From Actinomycetota bacterium (GTDB lineage: Bacteria; Actinomycetota; Actinomycetes; Nanopelagicales; Nanopelagicaceae), in assembly GCA_027730465.1 (NCBI GenBank), contig JAQCGQ010000002.1, forward strand, positions 1 through 19,581: a stretch of 19,581 nucleotides of DNA, given 5' to 3'. The notes beneath the pieces were generated by a model. That model did no database searches and was not told the origin of the DNA. It saw only the letters and a program-made list of their open reading frames with translations. Positions 1-12,001 of this stretch are shown piece by piece. Positions within the stretch are counted from its first letter, which is position 1. Every line of letters starts with the position of its first letter. The translations under genes and the position numbers were made by a program.

Positions 1-537
1 GTTTTTTTCGCGGCCGTAATTGGGCGCGATTAAACGCATCTCGAATTACCCGCTCAATACCTTTGTAGGTATTAATTGATTCCTCAATAGCTAATTCCTG
101 CTTTGTACCTTCATCTTTTATTGATCCAGACCCCACATATAAACCTTCAGTTCCCTCTCTGACTACAACAAAATCAATTCCTTTATTGTTAGTAATTGGT
201 GAGGTGACTCCTGGAAATAATTTTGCAGGGCGCAGATTTATGTAATGTTCAAATGCAAACCGTAATTTAAGTAGTAGTCCACGCTCTAGCACTCCATTTG
301 GCACAGTTGGATCACCAACTGCTCCAAGTAAAATCACGTCAGATTTTGCAATCTCTGCCATGACTGAATCTGGCAAAGTTTCACCAGTTTTGTGCCAATA
401 GGCCGCGCCTAACTCATAATTAGTTTTAGTAAATACTAAATCATATTTTTTAGCAACTGCATCTAAAACCTTAAGCCCCTCGCCCACAACTTCAGGTCCA
501 ATGCCATCACCAGCAATTACTGCTAAATTAAAATTCT

Positions 538-541
<4 letters not shown>
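1..541 (-). CDS. leuB: 3-isopropylmalate dehydrogenase, N-terminal part (cut by window edge)
   Basis: LeuB oxidatively decarboxylates 3-isopropylmalate with NAD+, the third step of leucine synthesis in the cytoplasm. The window holds 180 codons, about half of the usual 340-360 residues; the reading frame runs off the left edge without a stop. The start ATG at 541-539 is followed by [19 protein letters not shown], the family's N-terminal dinucleotide-fold signature. Further in, the substrate arginines appear in RGLLLKLR and NLRPAKL, and [12 protein letters not shown] matches the actinobacterial form of the conserved segment after them. The ATG overlaps the serA TGA by four bases (ATGA), so translation is probably coupled to serA. 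It is the last visible gene of the attenuated ilv operon. Tartrate or isocitrate dehydrogenase relatives share the fold, but the ilv context favours LeuB. Confidence 0.93.
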
Positions 542-3184
<2,643 letters not shown>

Positions 3185-3188
3185 TTAA

Positions 3189-3740
3189 TTAATTTTGATA
3201 ATCAGCCGTAGAACTATTTGGGTCTGACTCGTTAGCAGTTCCCATTGTGCTAAGCGTGCGGTCTACCAAGGTGTCATCCCCTCGCTCAAGTGCCACTAAG
3301 CCGGATTGAACTAACTCACGAATTCCATGTGGTTTTAACTCTGTAAGCAAAGATTCAATTTCAGAAGATTGACCAACTGCTTCAATTGAGATTGTGCTCT
3401 TGGATTCATCAACAATCACAGCTTTATACTTATTAACTACTGCTTTAGTAGCAGCTGTGTTTGCCACCTTGACTAATAAAATTTCTCGCTTTAATGAATC
3501 AGAATCTTTCATTTCTGAAATTCCAATTACATTAACTAGTTTAAATAGTTGAGCACTTACCTGATCTAGCGCATGCCCTTCTAAATTTAAAACAATAGTC
3601 ATCCGTGAAACTTTTGGATTCTCAGTCTGGCCAACTGCAAGAGAGTCAATGTTGTAACCGCGACGAGAAAATAGAGAAGCAACCCGTGCTAGTACGCCGG
3701 GTGAGTTCTCCACTAAAACGGCCAATGTATGAATAGCCAT
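3189..3740 (-). CDS. ilvN: Acetolactate synthase, small regulatory subunit
   Basis: IlvN binds the catalytic IlvB subunit, raises its activity and carries valine feedback inhibition. The 183-residue protein opens with an ACT domain, HTLAVLVENSPGVLARVASLF (split: HTLAVLVENSPGV, then LARVASLFSRRGYNI), which contains the conserved ligand-binding PGVL turn. A second, longer domain typical of the family follows (about 80-165), and the last 15 or so residues are polar and poorly conserved. The ATG overlaps the ilvB stop as TAATG, with AGGAG four to five bases upstream inside ilvB, so the two subunits are translationally coupled, as expected for a holoenzyme that needs both. Confidence 0.96.
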   Translation of the reverse strand: MAIHTLAVLVENSPGVLARVASLFSRRGYNIDSLAVGQTENPKVSRMTIVLNLEGHALDQVSAQLFKLVNVIGISEMKDSDSLKREILLVKVANTAATKAVVNKYKAVIVDESKSTISIEAVGQSSEIESLLTELKPHGIRELVQSGLVALERGDDTLVDRTLSTMGTANESDPNSSTADYQN

Positions 3741-5476
3741 TACAACTCCTGTGAATCCCAGACAGGCGCCATTGATCTAGCAACGGTAATGTCATCATTT
3801 GATGTTCCAGCAGCCACCATTGGCCAAACCATCGCATCTCGGTGAACTTCAAAATCAACTACAACTGGGCGATCATTAATTGCCATTGCTGCATCAATAG
3901 TTTTATCTACATCCTCAGGTCTCTCACAACGTAGACCAACACAGCCCATAGCTTCAGCTAACAATTTGAAATCTGGAACTCTCTTTGAATGCAGATCAGT
4001 ATTTGAATAACGTTGGTTATAAAACAGCGTCTGCCACTGGCGAACCATGCCGAGTGATTCATTGTTAATTACGGCAACTTTGATTGGAATATTATTTAGC
4101 GCACAAGTTACTAACTCTTGATTAGTCATTTGAAAACAACCATCGCCATCAATGGCCCAAACAGTTGTATCTGGTGCGCCAACTTTGGCGCCCATTGCAG
4201 CTGGAACTGCATAGCCCATAGTTCCTAAGCCACCTGAGTTAAGCCAAGTTCGTGGCTTTTCATAACCAATAAATTGTGATGCCCACATTTGATGCTGACC
4301 AACACCGGCAGTAAAGATTGTGTCAGGCCCTGAGATCTTGCCAATTCTTTCAATTACATACTGTGGTGAGACTGAACCATCAGATGGTTTGTCATAACCA
4401 AGTGGAAACTTTGTTTGCCACCCATAAACCTCATTAAGCCATGGGGTTAAATCCTGTGAGCTTTTAGCAAGTGCAGCTTTAGTCACCGGATTTAGTGCAA
4501 TTAAAATATTTTTTAGATCACCAATTAATGCAACATCAGCATGGCGATTCTTACCAATCTCAGCTGGGTCAATGTCGGCATGAATAATTTTGGCATTTGG
4601 TGCAAAGGTGGACAACTTACCCGTTACGCGGTCATCAAAGCGTGCACCTAAAGTAATTAGCAAATCTGCCTTTTGTAGAGCAGTTACCGCTGCTACCGTT
4701 CCATGCATACCAGGCATGCCAAGATGTTGTTTATGTGAGTCCGGAAAAGCACCACGCGCCATTAATGTTGTAACAACAGGAACACCAGTTATTTCAGCCA
4801 ACTGCATGAGCTCTTTGGCAGCATTAGCCTTAATTACACCGCCACCAACATATAGAACTGGTTTTTTTGATTGAGTTATTAACGCCGCTGCATCCCGGAT
4901 CGCCTCACTCTTTGGTTCAACAACTGGGTTATATCCAGCTAGAGAAACCTTTTTTGGGTAATTAAAAGTAGTCTCTTTTTGTAGCGCATCTTTTGCAATA
5001 TCAACTAGAACAGCACCAGGCCTTCCCGTACTTGCAATATGGAAAGCTTCTGCAATCGCGCGCGGGATATCAGCTGGGTCTGTAATTAAATAATTATGTT
5101 TTGTAAACGGCATGGTAATCCCGCGAATATCTGCCTCTTGAAAAGCATCGGTACCAATTGCCGCCGACGGTACCTGCCCTGTTATTGCCACAACTGGAAC
5201 TGAATCCATCTGCGCATCAGCAAGTGGTGTAACTAAGTTTGTAGCCCCTGGACCTGAAGTAGCAATACAAACTCCAACTCGCCCAGTTGCTTGGGCATAC
5301 CCAGTTGCTGCATGACCTGCGCCTTGTTCATGTCTAACTAATATGTGTCTAATTTTTGAATCAAAAATTGGATCATAAGCAGGAAGGATGGCGCCACCTG
5401 GTATGCCAAACATGACATCAACACCAGCAGCTTCAAGTGCGTGAACTAAACTTTGCGCACCATTCATTTTGCTCAT
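3740..5476 (-). CDS. ilvB: Acetolactate synthase, large catalytic subunit
   Basis: IlvB is the thiamine diphosphate enzyme that condenses pyruvate with pyruvate or 2-ketobutyrate, the committed step of valine, leucine and isoleucine synthesis. The 578 residues cover the three standard domains. The ThDP-activating glutamate is Glu50 in [10 protein letters not shown]. The FAD-binding middle domain includes [11 protein letters not shown] (about 277-287). The Mg-ThDP motif runs from GDG (444-446) to NN (471-472). The start at ATG 5476 follows a purine-rich GGAGAGGAAG; ATG 5467 (residue 4) is a possible alternative. It is the first structural gene downstream of an attenuator, so its expression should depend on whether the leader ribosome stalls at Val/Ile codons. 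Confidence 0.97.
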   Translation of the reverse strand: MSKMNGAQSLVHALEAAGVDVMFGIPGGAILPAYDPIFDSKIRHILVRHEQGAGHAATGYAQATGRVGVCIATSGPGATNLVTPLADAQMDSVPVVAITGQVPSAAIGTDAFQEADIRGITMPFTKHNYLITDPADIPRAIAEAFHIASTGRPGAVLVDIAKDALQKETTFNYPKKVSLAGYNPVVEPKSEAIRDAAALITQSKKPVLYVGGGVIKANAAKELMQLAEITGVPVVTTLMARGAFPDSHKQHLGMPGMHGTVAAVTALQKADLLITLGARFDDRVTGKLSTFAPNAKIIHADIDPAEIGKNRHADVALIGDLKNILIALNPVTKAALAKSSQDLTPWLNEVYGWQTKFPLGYDKPSDGSVSPQYVIERIGKISGPDTIFTAGVGQHQMWASQFIGYEKPRTWLNSGGLGTMGYAVPAAMGAKVGAPDTTVWAIDGDGCFQMTNQELVTCALNNIPIKVAVINNESLGMVRQWQTLFYNQRYSNTDLHSKRVPDFKLLAEAMGCVGLRCERPEDVDKTIDAAMAINDRPVVVDFEVHRDAMVWPMVAAGTSNDDITVARSMAPVWDSQEL

Positions 5477-5501
5477 CTCTTCCTCTCCTAATTCGGCCTA
5501 C

Positions 5502-5534
5502 TAAAGCAAAACCCCTCAGTTTTATCTGAGGGGT
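5502..5534 (-). terminator. Intrinsic terminator of the ilv attenuator
   Basis: On the minus strand ACCCCTCAG (5534-5526) and CTGAGGGGT (5519-5511) form a perfect 9-bp stem around a 6-nt loop (ATAAAA), followed by TTTGCTTT. It lies between the leader peptide stop and the ilvB ribosome site, so it would abort transcription before ilvB unless the antiterminator forms. Confidence 0.88.
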
Positions 5535-5568
5535 GCGAACTAACTTTATCTAGTTAGCGCGCACGCTC
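5528..5568 (-). promoter_or_regulatory. Predicted antiterminator stem of the ilv attenuator
   Basis: On the minus strand GAGCGTGCGCGCTAAC (5568-5553) can pair with GTTAGTTCGCACCCCTC (5544-5528). The paired blocks are CTAAC/GTTAG, GTGCG/CGCAC and GAG/CTC, separated by small internal loops (CG/TT and C/CC), with an 8-nt apical loop. The 3' arm takes seven bases of the terminator's 5' arm, so the two structures are mutually exclusive. The 5' arm covers the last codons and stop of the leader peptide: a ribosome reaching the stop would mask it, while one stalled upstream at the Val/Ile run would leave it free. The pairing was read by eye; no folding energies were computed. Confidence 0.7.
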
Positions 5569-5628
5569 AATAATCACCACGACCACTGATGTGATCGCAA
5601 TTTGTGAGATAAGTGAGCTCTTCTTCAT
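5554..5628 (-). CDS. ilvL: ilv operon leader peptide, 24 residues, Val/Ile-rich
   Basis: A 24-codon frame with ATG 5628-5626 and TAA 5556-5554. It begins MKKSSLISQ and contains the uninterrupted run VVVVII at residues 15-20 (codons GTG GTC GTG GTG ATT ATT). Ten of 24 residues are branched-chain. It sits just after a promoter, just before an antiterminator/terminator pair, and 77 nt upstream of the ilvB start, which is the standard position of an attenuator leader. No ribosome binding site precedes it; the predicted transcription start is at or next to its ATG, so it is probably translated as a leaderless message. Its role would be to sense charged tRNA-Val and tRNA-Ile; the peptide itself need have no function. 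Only one leucine codon (CTT, residue 6) lies outside the run, so leucine is unlikely to be the main signal. Confidence 0.85.
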   Translation of the reverse strand: MKKSSLISQIAITSVVVVIIERAR

Positions 5629-5634
5629 GGCATT

Positions 5635-5664
5635 AGTATCGCAAGTAGTGCGTGCACTAGTCAA
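5635..5664 (-). promoter_or_regulatory. Promoter of the ilv leader and ilvBNC-serA-leuB operon
   Basis: On the minus strand TTGACT (5664-5659, -35) and GATACT (5640-5635, -10) are separated by 18 nt. The leader ATG begins 6 nt after the -10 box, where transcription would normally start, giving a leaderless mRNA. Confidence 0.75.
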
Positions 5665-5668
5665 CTCC

Positions 5669-5693
5669 TGAGATTGTGATCTCAATATTTGAG
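5669..5693. repeat. Overlapping inverted repeats just upstream of the ilv promoter
   Basis: TGAGAT (5669-5674) and ATCTCA (5679-5684) form a 6-bp dyad around TGTG. CTCAA (5681-5685) and TTGAG (5689-5693) form a second dyad around TAT that shares four bases with the first. They lie between the ilvD stop and the -35 box with no T-run after them on the minus strand, so they look more like a protein-binding operator or activator site than a terminator. No regulator is identifiable from this sequence. Confidence 0.4.
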
Positions 5694-5716
5694 CCTACTT
5701 AGATAACGAAAAAGTA

Positions 5717-7408
5717 TTAATCACAGACCGCGCCCTTTGCGGCGCTACCAACTAATTTTGAATACTTGGCCAATACCCCACGGCGGTATTTATGTGGGAT
5801 CGGTTTAAAGTTTTTCTTTCGCTCATTCATTTCTTTCTCATCCACTAATAAATCCAGGGTTCGTTTCTGGGTATCAATTCGCACACGATCACCATTCTTT
5901 ATAAATGCAATTGCTCCACCATCAACAGCTTCTGGTGCAACATGGCCAACGCAAAGTCCAGTTGTACCACCTGAGAATCTTCCATCTGTAATTAATAAGA
6001 CTGTCTTACCAAGACTAGCACCTTTTATTGCACCAGTAATCATTAACATCTCCCGCATGCCAGGACCACCTTTTGGTCCTTCATATCTAATTACTACAAC
6101 ATCTCCGGCAACAATTGAGCCATTCTCTAACGCATCCATCGCTGCCTGCTCGCGCTCAAATACCTTCGCTGGTCCTTCAAAAACATCAACACCTACTCCA
6201 GCTGTTTTACATACTGCACCATCGCTAGCGAGTGTGCCTTTAAGAATTGTTATGCCACCACTTACTGCAAGTGGATTCTTTACTGCTTTAAGAATTTCTC
6301 CATCTGCATCAGGAGGATTAACATCTTTAAGATTTTCAGCCATAGTTTTACCTGTAACAGTTAGACAATCACCATGGAGTAAGCCAGCATCTAATAACGC
6401 CCTAAGGATTACTGGAATTCCACCAACCTTGTCCACATCAGTCATTACATACTTACCAAAAGGTTTTAAATCACCAAGTAGTGGAACTTTTGAACCAACT
6501 CGATGGAAATCTTCAAGGGCTAAATCAACCTCAGCTTCATGAGCTATTGCTAAAAGGTGAAGAACTGCGTTAGTTGATCCACCAAGTGCCATTACAACTG
6601 TGATGGCATTTTCAAATGCCTTTTTAGTTAAAATTTTTCTAGTTGTAATTCCCTGACGAATTAACTCAACAACGGCTGCTCCAGATTTAATTGCATAATC
6701 ATCACGACGTCGATCAATTGATGGAGGTGAAGCTGATCCCGGCAGTGATAGACCTATTGCTTCACCAACTGCTGCCATTGTGTTAGCGGTATACATGCCA
6801 CCACATGCACCCTCACCTGGGCAGATCGCGCGTTCAATTTTATCTACTTCTTCTTCAGAAATTAGTCCGCGAGCGCACGCTCCAACTGCCTCAAATGCAT
6901 CAATGATTGTTACATCTCGCCCATCTACTTTTCCTGGCATGGTTGAACCTGCATAAACAAAAACACTTGCAACATCCATACGAGCTGCTGCCATCATCAT
7001 GCCAGGAAGTGACTTATCACAACCTGCAAAGGTAACCATTCCGTCTAATCGCTCTGCTTGCATAACTGTCTCAACAGAATCGGCAATTACTTCACGTGAG
7101 ACTAAAGAAAAATGCATACCTTCATGGCCCATCGAAATTCCATCAGAGACTGAGATAGTTCCAAATTGCATTGGGAAACCACCCGCTTCAATTACACCTT
7201 TCTTAGATGCTTTAGCTAAACGGTCAAGGGATAAATTACATGGCGTAATTTCATTCCAGGAAGATGCAATACCAATTTGTGGCTTAGCAAAATCTTCATC
7301 TTTCATACCAACTGCTCTAAGCATGCCCCTAGCTGGAGCACGCTCCATGCCATCAGTTACTAAGCCAGATCGCGGCTTCATTTTATTTGTAGGCTTTTTA
7401 TCGCTCAT
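5717..7408 (-). CDS. ilvD: Dihydroxy-acid dehydratase
   Basis: IlvD dehydrates 2,3-dihydroxy acids to the 2-keto acids that transaminate to valine and isoleucine. It is an iron-sulfur enzyme of the IlvD/Edd family. The 563 residues are full length. The three cluster cysteines are visible: Cys57 in NEITPCN, Cys120 in [10 protein letters not shown] and Cys192 in [10 protein letters not shown]. The C-terminal [19 protein letters not shown] signature is also present. The ATG lies 9 bases after the gatB stop and no clear ribosome site is seen, so it probably depends on coupling to gatB; ATG at residue 10 is an alternative start. ilvD precedes the ilv promoter and attenuator, so it is not under the same leader control as ilvB unless transcripts read through from upstream. 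Confidence 0.96.
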   Translation of the reverse strand: MSDKKPTNKMKPRSGLVTDGMERAPARGMLRAVGMKDEDFAKPQIGIASSWNEITPCNLSLDRLAKASKKGVIEAGGFPMQFGTISVSDGISMGHEGMHFSLVSREVIADSVETVMQAERLDGMVTFAGCDKSLPGMMMAAARMDVASVFVYAGSTMPGKVDGRDVTIIDAFEAVGACARGLISEEEVDKIERAICPGEGACGGMYTANTMAAVGEAIGLSLPGSASPPSIDRRRDDYAIKSGAAVVELIRQGITTRKILTKKAFENAITVVMALGGSTNAVLHLLAIAHEAEVDLALEDFHRVGSKVPLLGDLKPFGKYVMTDVDKVGGIPVILRALLDAGLLHGDCLTVTGKTMAENLKDVNPPDADGEILKAVKNPLAVSGGITILKGTLASDGAVCKTAGVGVDVFEGPAKVFEREQAAMDALENGSIVAGDVVVIRYEGPKGGPGMREMLMITGAIKGASLGKTVLLITDGRFSGGTTGLCVGHVAPEAVDGGAIAFIKNGDRVRIDTQKRTLDLLVDEKEMNERKKNFKPIPHKYRRGVLAKYSKLVGSAAKGAVCD

Positions 7409-7417
7409 GAGATTAGT

Positions 7418-8914
7418 TTATTGCCCTAAGTGTTTTAGTAATAGTTCACGCACCTTGGCGGCATCAGCTTGTCCACCTGTTGCTTTCATCACTGCGCCAA
7501 TCAGCGCACCAGCTGCAGGAATATTTCCCTCTCGAACCCGCTGGGCAGTCTCTGCTTGCGCGGTGACTGCGTCAATGATTGCTTTCATAAGTTGTGAAAC
7601 ATCGGAGACAACTTTAAGTCCTCGCTTTGTGATCACATCAACTGGTGAGCCTTCACCTGCAATAACACCTTCCACAACTTGACGGGCTAATTTATCGGTT
7701 AATTCACCCTTTGAAATTAATGCAATTACCTGCGCAACATCTTTAACTGAAATTAGCTCTGTTGCCATAACTGATCGATCATTTGCAATTCTAGATATCT
7801 CACCTAACCACCAGCTACGAGCTTTAGTTGGATCAGCACCTAGTAGAACTGTCTCCTCAACTGTGTCTAGTAATTCGGCGTTAACCATAGCTGCCATCTC
7901 TTTATCAGGAACTGACCATGTAGTTTGTAATCTCTTTCTGCGATCAGCTGGTTTTTCTGGCAATGTTTTTTTAAGCTCTTCAATCCATTTTGCATCTGGC
8001 ACAACTGGTACTAAATCTGGCTCTGGAAAGTATCGATAATCTTCGGCCTGCTCTTTAGATCTACCAGGACGAGTTTGACCACTCTCTTCTAAGAAGTGAC
8101 GAGTTTCCTGAATGATTCGCTCACCATCTTCTAATCTGTTTGCTTGTCTAATTACTTCACCAATTACTGCCCGCTCAACTGAGCGCAGTGAGTTAACATT
8201 TTTTGTTTCACTTCTTATTCCTAGTTTTCCGCTATTAATTTGCGCAAGTGATAAATTAACATCACAACGAAGTGAGCCTTGCTCCATCTTTACATCAGAG
8301 ACTTTAAGCCCACGCAAAATATCGCGCAAAGCTGCCACATAAGCACGTGCTACTTGCGGTGCATACTTTCCAGTATCTGGCACAACCTTGGTAACAATTT
8401 CAACTAGTGGAATACCTGCTCGGTTGTAATCAAGTAATGAGTACTCAGCTCCATGTATTCGCCCGGTTGATCCACCAACATGAAGTGATTTACCGGTGTC
8501 CTCCTCCATGTGAACTCTTTCAATTTCAATTCTAAAAGTTTTATCACCATCATCAGTTTGAATTTGAACATCTAGGTAGCCATTTACACAAATCGGTTCA
8601 TCATATTGAGAGGTCTGAAAATTCTTTGGCATATCAGGGTAGAAGTAATTTTTACGGGCAAATCTTGAATAAGGCGCAATTGAACAGTTAAGTGCAAGGC
8701 CGATAAGAATTGTGCTCTCAATAGCTCTTTCATTAACAACTGGTAGCGCCCCAGGTAGTCCAAGACATACTGGGCAAGTTTGTGTATTTGGTGATGCACC
8801 AAACTCAGTTGCACAGCTGCAAAACATCTTAGATTTTGTACTTAACTCAACGTGAACTTCAAGTCCAAGTGTTGGCTCATACTTTTCAATTACTTGATCA
8901 TAATTTAAACTCAT
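7418..8914 (-). CDS. gatB: Asp/Glu-tRNA(Asn/Gln) amidotransferase subunit B
   Basis: GatB is the tRNA-binding, ATP-dependent kinase subunit of the GatCAB complex that converts misacylated Glu-tRNA(Gln), and often Asp-tRNA(Asn), into the cognate amide. I start it at ATG 8914 (498 residues), which overlaps the gatA TGA as ATGA and has AGTAGG six bases upstream; the open frame continues 16 codons further but into gatA. GLEVHVEL (17-24) begins the cradle domain. The zinc-type cysteines are Cys32, Cys34, Cys47 and Cys50 in FCSC...CPVC. The C-terminal third is the helical and YqeY-like tail that contacts the tRNA. It is followed after 9 bases by ilvD. Confidence 0.96.
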   Translation of the reverse strand: MSLNYDQVIEKYEPTLGLEVHVELSTKSKMFCSCATEFGASPNTQTCPVCLGLPGALPVVNERAIESTILIGLALNCSIAPYSRFARKNYFYPDMPKNFQTSQYDEPICVNGYLDVQIQTDDGDKTFRIEIERVHMEEDTGKSLHVGGSTGRIHGAEYSLLDYNRAGIPLVEIVTKVVPDTGKYAPQVARAYVAALRDILRGLKVSDVKMEQGSLRCDVNLSLAQINSGKLGIRSETKNVNSLRSVERAVIGEVIRQANRLEDGERIIQETRHFLEESGQTRPGRSKEQAEDYRYFPEPDLVPVVPDAKWIEELKKTLPEKPADRRKRLQTTWSVPDKEMAAMVNAELLDTVEETVLLGADPTKARSWWLGEISRIANDRSVMATELISVKDVAQVIALISKGELTDKLARQVVEGVIAGEGSPVDVITKRGLKVVSDVSQLMKAIIDAVTAQAETAQRVREGNIPAAGALIGAVMKATGGQADAAKVRELLLKHLGQ

Positions 8915-10410
8915 TTTGAACCTACTAACTTTGGCGCAAAATCTAGAATCGGCTTTCCCCATTTATATAGCAATGCTGCTTCAAGGGCTCCCCCTACTAA
9001 ATACATTCGATCATCTTTCATTGCAGGTGACATAATTTGAAAACCCACTGGCAAATTATCTTCAGCCGCTAGGCCACATGGCAGGCTCATGCCACCAATA
9101 CCAGCCATATTTACTGGAATAGTTGCAATATCATTTAAATACATTGCAAGAGGATCATTACTTTTTTCACCGATCTTAAATGCTGTAGTTGGCGCAGTTG
9201 GTGAGACTAGAACATCACATTTGGTAAAAGCCGCGTCAAAATCTTGCTTTATTAAGGTTCTTACCTTTTGCGCTGAACCATAATATGCATCATAGTAACC
9301 AGAAGATAATGCATATGTTCCAAGAATAATTCGCCTCTTAACCTCACGGCCAAAGCCTGCTTGCCTTGTTAGATTCATAACCTCTTCCGCACTTTTAACA
9401 CCATCATCGCCAACTCGTAAACCAAAACGCATTGAATCAAATCTTGCTAAATTAGATGAGCACTCACTGGGTGCAATTAAATAATATGCAGCTAAGGCAT
9501 ACTCAAAGTTTGGGCAAGATACTTCAACAATTTCAGCGCCTAACTTAACTAGCTCAGCAACTGCTTCATTAAACTTATCTTCAACACCCTTTTGGTAACC
9601 ATCACCGGCTAATTGCTTAACCACACCAATTTTCATGCCCTTAACATCTAGCTTTTTAGAAGCTGCTACAACATCAGGAACCCCCTGATTAATACTTGTT
9701 GAATCCTTACTGTCATAACCTGCAATCTCTTGGTGTAATAAAGCAGTATCTAAGACTGTGCGAGCACATGGTCCGGCTTGATCTAATGATGATGAGAATG
9801 CAACTAAGCCATATCTAGATACACCACCATAAGTTGGTTTAACGCCAACTGTTCCAGTAACTGCTGCTGGCTGACGAATTGATCCACCTGTATCTGTACC
9901 AATTGCAAGTGGTGCTTCAAATGCGGCAAGGGCAGCTGATGATCCACCACCTGAGCCACCTGGAATTCTTGTTAAATCCCATGGATTATGAGTTGGTCCA
10001 TAGGCTGAGTTTTCAGTAGATGATCCCATTGCAAACTCATCCATATTTGTCTTACCTAAAATAATTACCCCAGCATTTTTTAATTTAGTCACAACTGTTG
10101 AGTCATATGGTGGTCGCCAACCCTCTAAAATTTTAGAACCACATGTAGTTGGAATACCTTTTTGTGTCATTACATCTTTAAGAGCTAGTGGAACTCCAGC
10201 AAGTGGTGATAACTTTTCTCCTGCTGCTCGCTTTTTATCAACTGCTGCTGCTTGAGCAAGTGCGCCTTCTTTATCTAAATATAAGAAAGCATGAACATCT
10301 TTATCAACCGCTGCGATTTGCTCATAATGCTGATTTGTTAACTCAACTGCGCTAATCTCTTTTTTATCAAGTGCTTCCGACATAACCGAGGCGTTATCTC
10401 TAATACTCAT
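8911..10410 (-). CDS. gatA: Asp/Glu-tRNA(Asn/Gln) amidotransferase subunit A (amidase)
   Basis: GatA hydrolyses glutamine and passes ammonia to GatB. The 499-residue protein has the amidase-signature fold. The Ser-cisSer-Lys triad is visible: Lys78 in VPLALKD, Ser153 in the glycine/serine loop [10 protein letters not shown], and the nucleophile Ser177 in [11 protein letters not shown]. The spacing of 24 residues between the two serines is that of the characterised enzymes. The ATG overlaps the gatC stop as TAATG, and AGGTGA lies just upstream in gatC. The stop overlaps the gatB ATG by four bases. Full length, with no defect seen. Confidence 0.97.
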   Translation of the reverse strand: MSIRDNASVMSEALDKKEISAVELTNQHYEQIAAVDKDVHAFLYLDKEGALAQAAAVDKKRAAGEKLSPLAGVPLALKDVMTQKGIPTTCGSKILEGWRPPYDSTVVTKLKNAGVIILGKTNMDEFAMGSSTENSAYGPTHNPWDLTRIPGGSGGGSSAALAAFEAPLAIGTDTGGSIRQPAAVTGTVGVKPTYGGVSRYGLVAFSSSLDQAGPCARTVLDTALLHQEIAGYDSKDSTSINQGVPDVVAASKKLDVKGMKIGVVKQLAGDGYQKGVEDKFNEAVAELVKLGAEIVEVSCPNFEYALAAYYLIAPSECSSNLARFDSMRFGLRVGDDGVKSAEEVMNLTRQAGFGREVKRRIILGTYALSSGYYDAYYGSAQKVRTLIKQDFDAAFTKCDVLVSPTAPTTAFKIGEKSNDPLAMYLNDIATIPVNMAGIGGMSLPCGLAAEDNLPVGFQIMSPAMKDDRMYLVGGALEAALLYKWGKPILDFAPKLVGSK

Positions 10411-10706
10411 TACGCTTCACCTAAAATTTGTGGAACTTTAAATCTTTCTTCATCTGTTGCTGGTGCACCAGATAATGCTTCGGTCGGAGTCAGGCTTGGA
10501 AGAACAACGTCTTCTCTAGTTACATTATTTACTGCAAGTGGATGAGATGTTGGAGCTACATCAGCAGATGCGACCTCTTGCACTCTTGCAACGGCGCCAA
10601 GAATTACATCCATCTCGCCCGCTAAATGATCTAACTCATCATCACTCATAGTGATTCGAGCTAACCTAGCTAAATTTGCGACTTCATCGCGAGAGATTGC
10701 GGCCAT
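10410..10706 (-). CDS. gatC: Asp/Glu-tRNA(Asn/Gln) amidotransferase subunit C
   Basis: GatC is the small stabilising subunit that wraps around the GatA-GatB interface. The 98-residue length and N-terminal pattern [21 protein letters not shown] are typical. The C-terminal end [12 protein letters not shown] matches the usual xFxVPxIL close. It is the first gene of the gatCAB run. No convincing ribosome site precedes its ATG, but a promoter-like pair does, and the predicted mRNA would start within a couple of bases of the ATG. The three subunits are translationally coupled by TAATG and ATGA overlaps. Confidence 0.95.
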   Translation of the reverse strand: MAAISRDEVANLARLARITMSDDELDHLAGEMDVILGAVARVQEVASADVAPTSHPLAVNNVTREDVVLPSLTPTEALSGAPATDEERFKVPQILGEA

Positions 10707-10714
10707 AATTGGTG

Positions 10715-10743
10715 AGTATAACTGGTGTTAATTCACTTGCGAA
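10715..10743 (-). promoter_or_regulatory. Likely promoter of gatCAB-ilvD
   Basis: On the minus strand TTCGCA (10743-10738) and TATACT (10720-10715) are separated by 17 nt, and the gatC ATG begins 8 nt after the -10 box. The -35 box lies in the last codons of proA. The predicted mRNA would be leaderless or nearly so. It was identified by match only; proA readthrough remains possible. Confidence 0.55.
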
Positions 10744-12001
10744 TCTGACCGTTTCCGCTAACAATCCAAGTTGTAGTTGTCATTTGCTCAAGCCCCATTG
10801 GACCTCTGGCATGCATCTTTTGATTTGAAATTCCAATCTCTGCGCCAAAGCCCATCTGCCCACCATCAGTAAATCTAGTTGAGGCATTAACCATAACTGC
10901 GGCGCAATCATTTAATGTTGTAAAAAGTGTGATCGCATCTTTATCTTCTGCCACTATCGCCTCAGTATGATTAGTACCATATTTAGAGATGTGATCAATA
11001 GCTGCCATCACATCACTTACTTGGTCCACATTAATTTCTAGTGTTCCGTACTCAGTCGACCAAGATTTCTCAGTTGCCAAAGTTGATTTGATATTTAACT
11101 TATCGGCAATAACTTTACTCTTAGCATCAACGTTAATTATCACAGAAGATTTAGCTAGCGCATCTAGTGCCAAGGGTAGAAATTTATCTGCAATATCTTT
11201 ATGAACTAACAAAGTCTCAGCAGCATTGCAAACACTTGGCCGATCACACTTCGAATTAATTAAAATTGCAATCGCTTTATCAAAATTAGCTGATTTATCA
11301 ACGTAAACATGACAAACCCCGGCGCCAGTTTCAATTGTTGGCACAGTTGCCTCATCAACTACAGATCTAATTAGAGCCGCACTTCCGCGAGGAATAACTA
11401 GATCAACTAAGCCACGGGCGGTCAGTAGCGCAGTTGCTGTTGCTCTATCCATAGATGGAATTAATTGAATAACCTCTTCTGAAATTTTAGTACTTGAAAT
11501 TGCCTTCTTCATTACCTTAATTAGCACTTCATTGCTGTGCGCAGCAGAAGATGAACCACGAAGAAGTGCGGCATTTCCTGACTTAATTAAAATTACGGCA
11601 GCATCAACGGTCACATTAGGACGGGCTTCATAGACCATACCAACCACGCCAAATGGCACAGATTTTTGTTTTAGATTAAGGCCATTTTCTAAGTTTCTTT
11701 CAACTAGTACTCTGCCTAGTGGATCAGGTAATTTTGTAATATCTCTCGCCGCATTTGCCATCGAAATTATTCTCACTTTAGTAAGTAGTAATCGATCTTG
11801 CAATGATTCATTAATGCTGGCTGCTTTTGCAGCCGCCATATCTTGTTGATTTGCAGTTAAAATTAAATCTAAATTTTTTTCAAGTTCATCTGCGATATTA
11901 AGTAAAATTTGATTACGCTCACTCGCTGTTGAGTTAGCTAGCGTTCGGGCAGCTAATCGAGCACGCTTTGCAATGTCTGCAATCATCGTGGTGGCGTCCA
12001 T
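10733..12001 (-). CDS. proA: Gamma-glutamyl phosphate reductase
   Basis: ProA reduces gamma-glutamyl phosphate with NADPH to glutamate semialdehyde, the second step of proline synthesis. The 422-residue protein belongs to the aldehyde dehydrogenase superfamily. The catalytic Cys258 lies in RPSVCNAAETLLVH, and the nucleotide-fold segment VPFGVVGMVYEARPNVTVD (115-133) is characteristic of ProA. It lies 26 bp upstream of gatC and has its own start region in a 32-bp divergent gap. proB, its usual operon partner, is about 1.2 kb away beyond an opposite-strand hydrolase gene, so proA cannot be co-transcribed with proB here except by long readthrough. Confidence 0.96.
   Translation of the reverse strand: MDATTMIADIAKRARLAARTLANSTASERNQILLNIADELEKNLDLILTANQQDMAAAKAASINESLQDRLLLTKVRIISMANAARDITKLPDPLGRVLVERNLENGLNLKQKSVPFGVVGMVYEARPNVTVDAAVILIKSGNAALLRGSSSAAHSNEVLIKVMKKAISSTKISEEVIQLIPSMDRATATALLTARGLVDLVIPRGSAALIRSVVDEATVPTIETGAGVCHVYVDKSANFDKAIAILINSKCDRPSVCNAAETLLVHKDIADKFLPLALDALAKSSVIINVDAKSKVIADKLNIKSTLATEKSWSTEYGTLEINVDQVSDVMAAIDHISKYGTNHTEAIVAEDKDAITLFTTLNDCAAVMVNASTRFTDGGQMGFGAEIGISNQKMHARGPMGLEQMTTTTWIVSGNGQIRK

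Noticed and set aside
5669..5684. The TGAGAT/ATCTCA dyad as the ilvD terminator
   Set aside because: The stem is short and the minus strand after it reads GGAGTTGAC with no T-run.
5766..6542. A 258-codon plus-strand open frame antisense to ilvD
   Set aside because: It mirrors the full-length ilvD frame, is rich in Pro/Ser/Thr as expected of an antisense shadow, shows no domain and has no ribosome site or promoter of note.
6999..7682. A 227-codon plus-strand open frame across the ilvD-gatB junction
   Set aside because: It runs antisense to two well-supported genes, has no recognisable motif, and its composition looks like a shadow.
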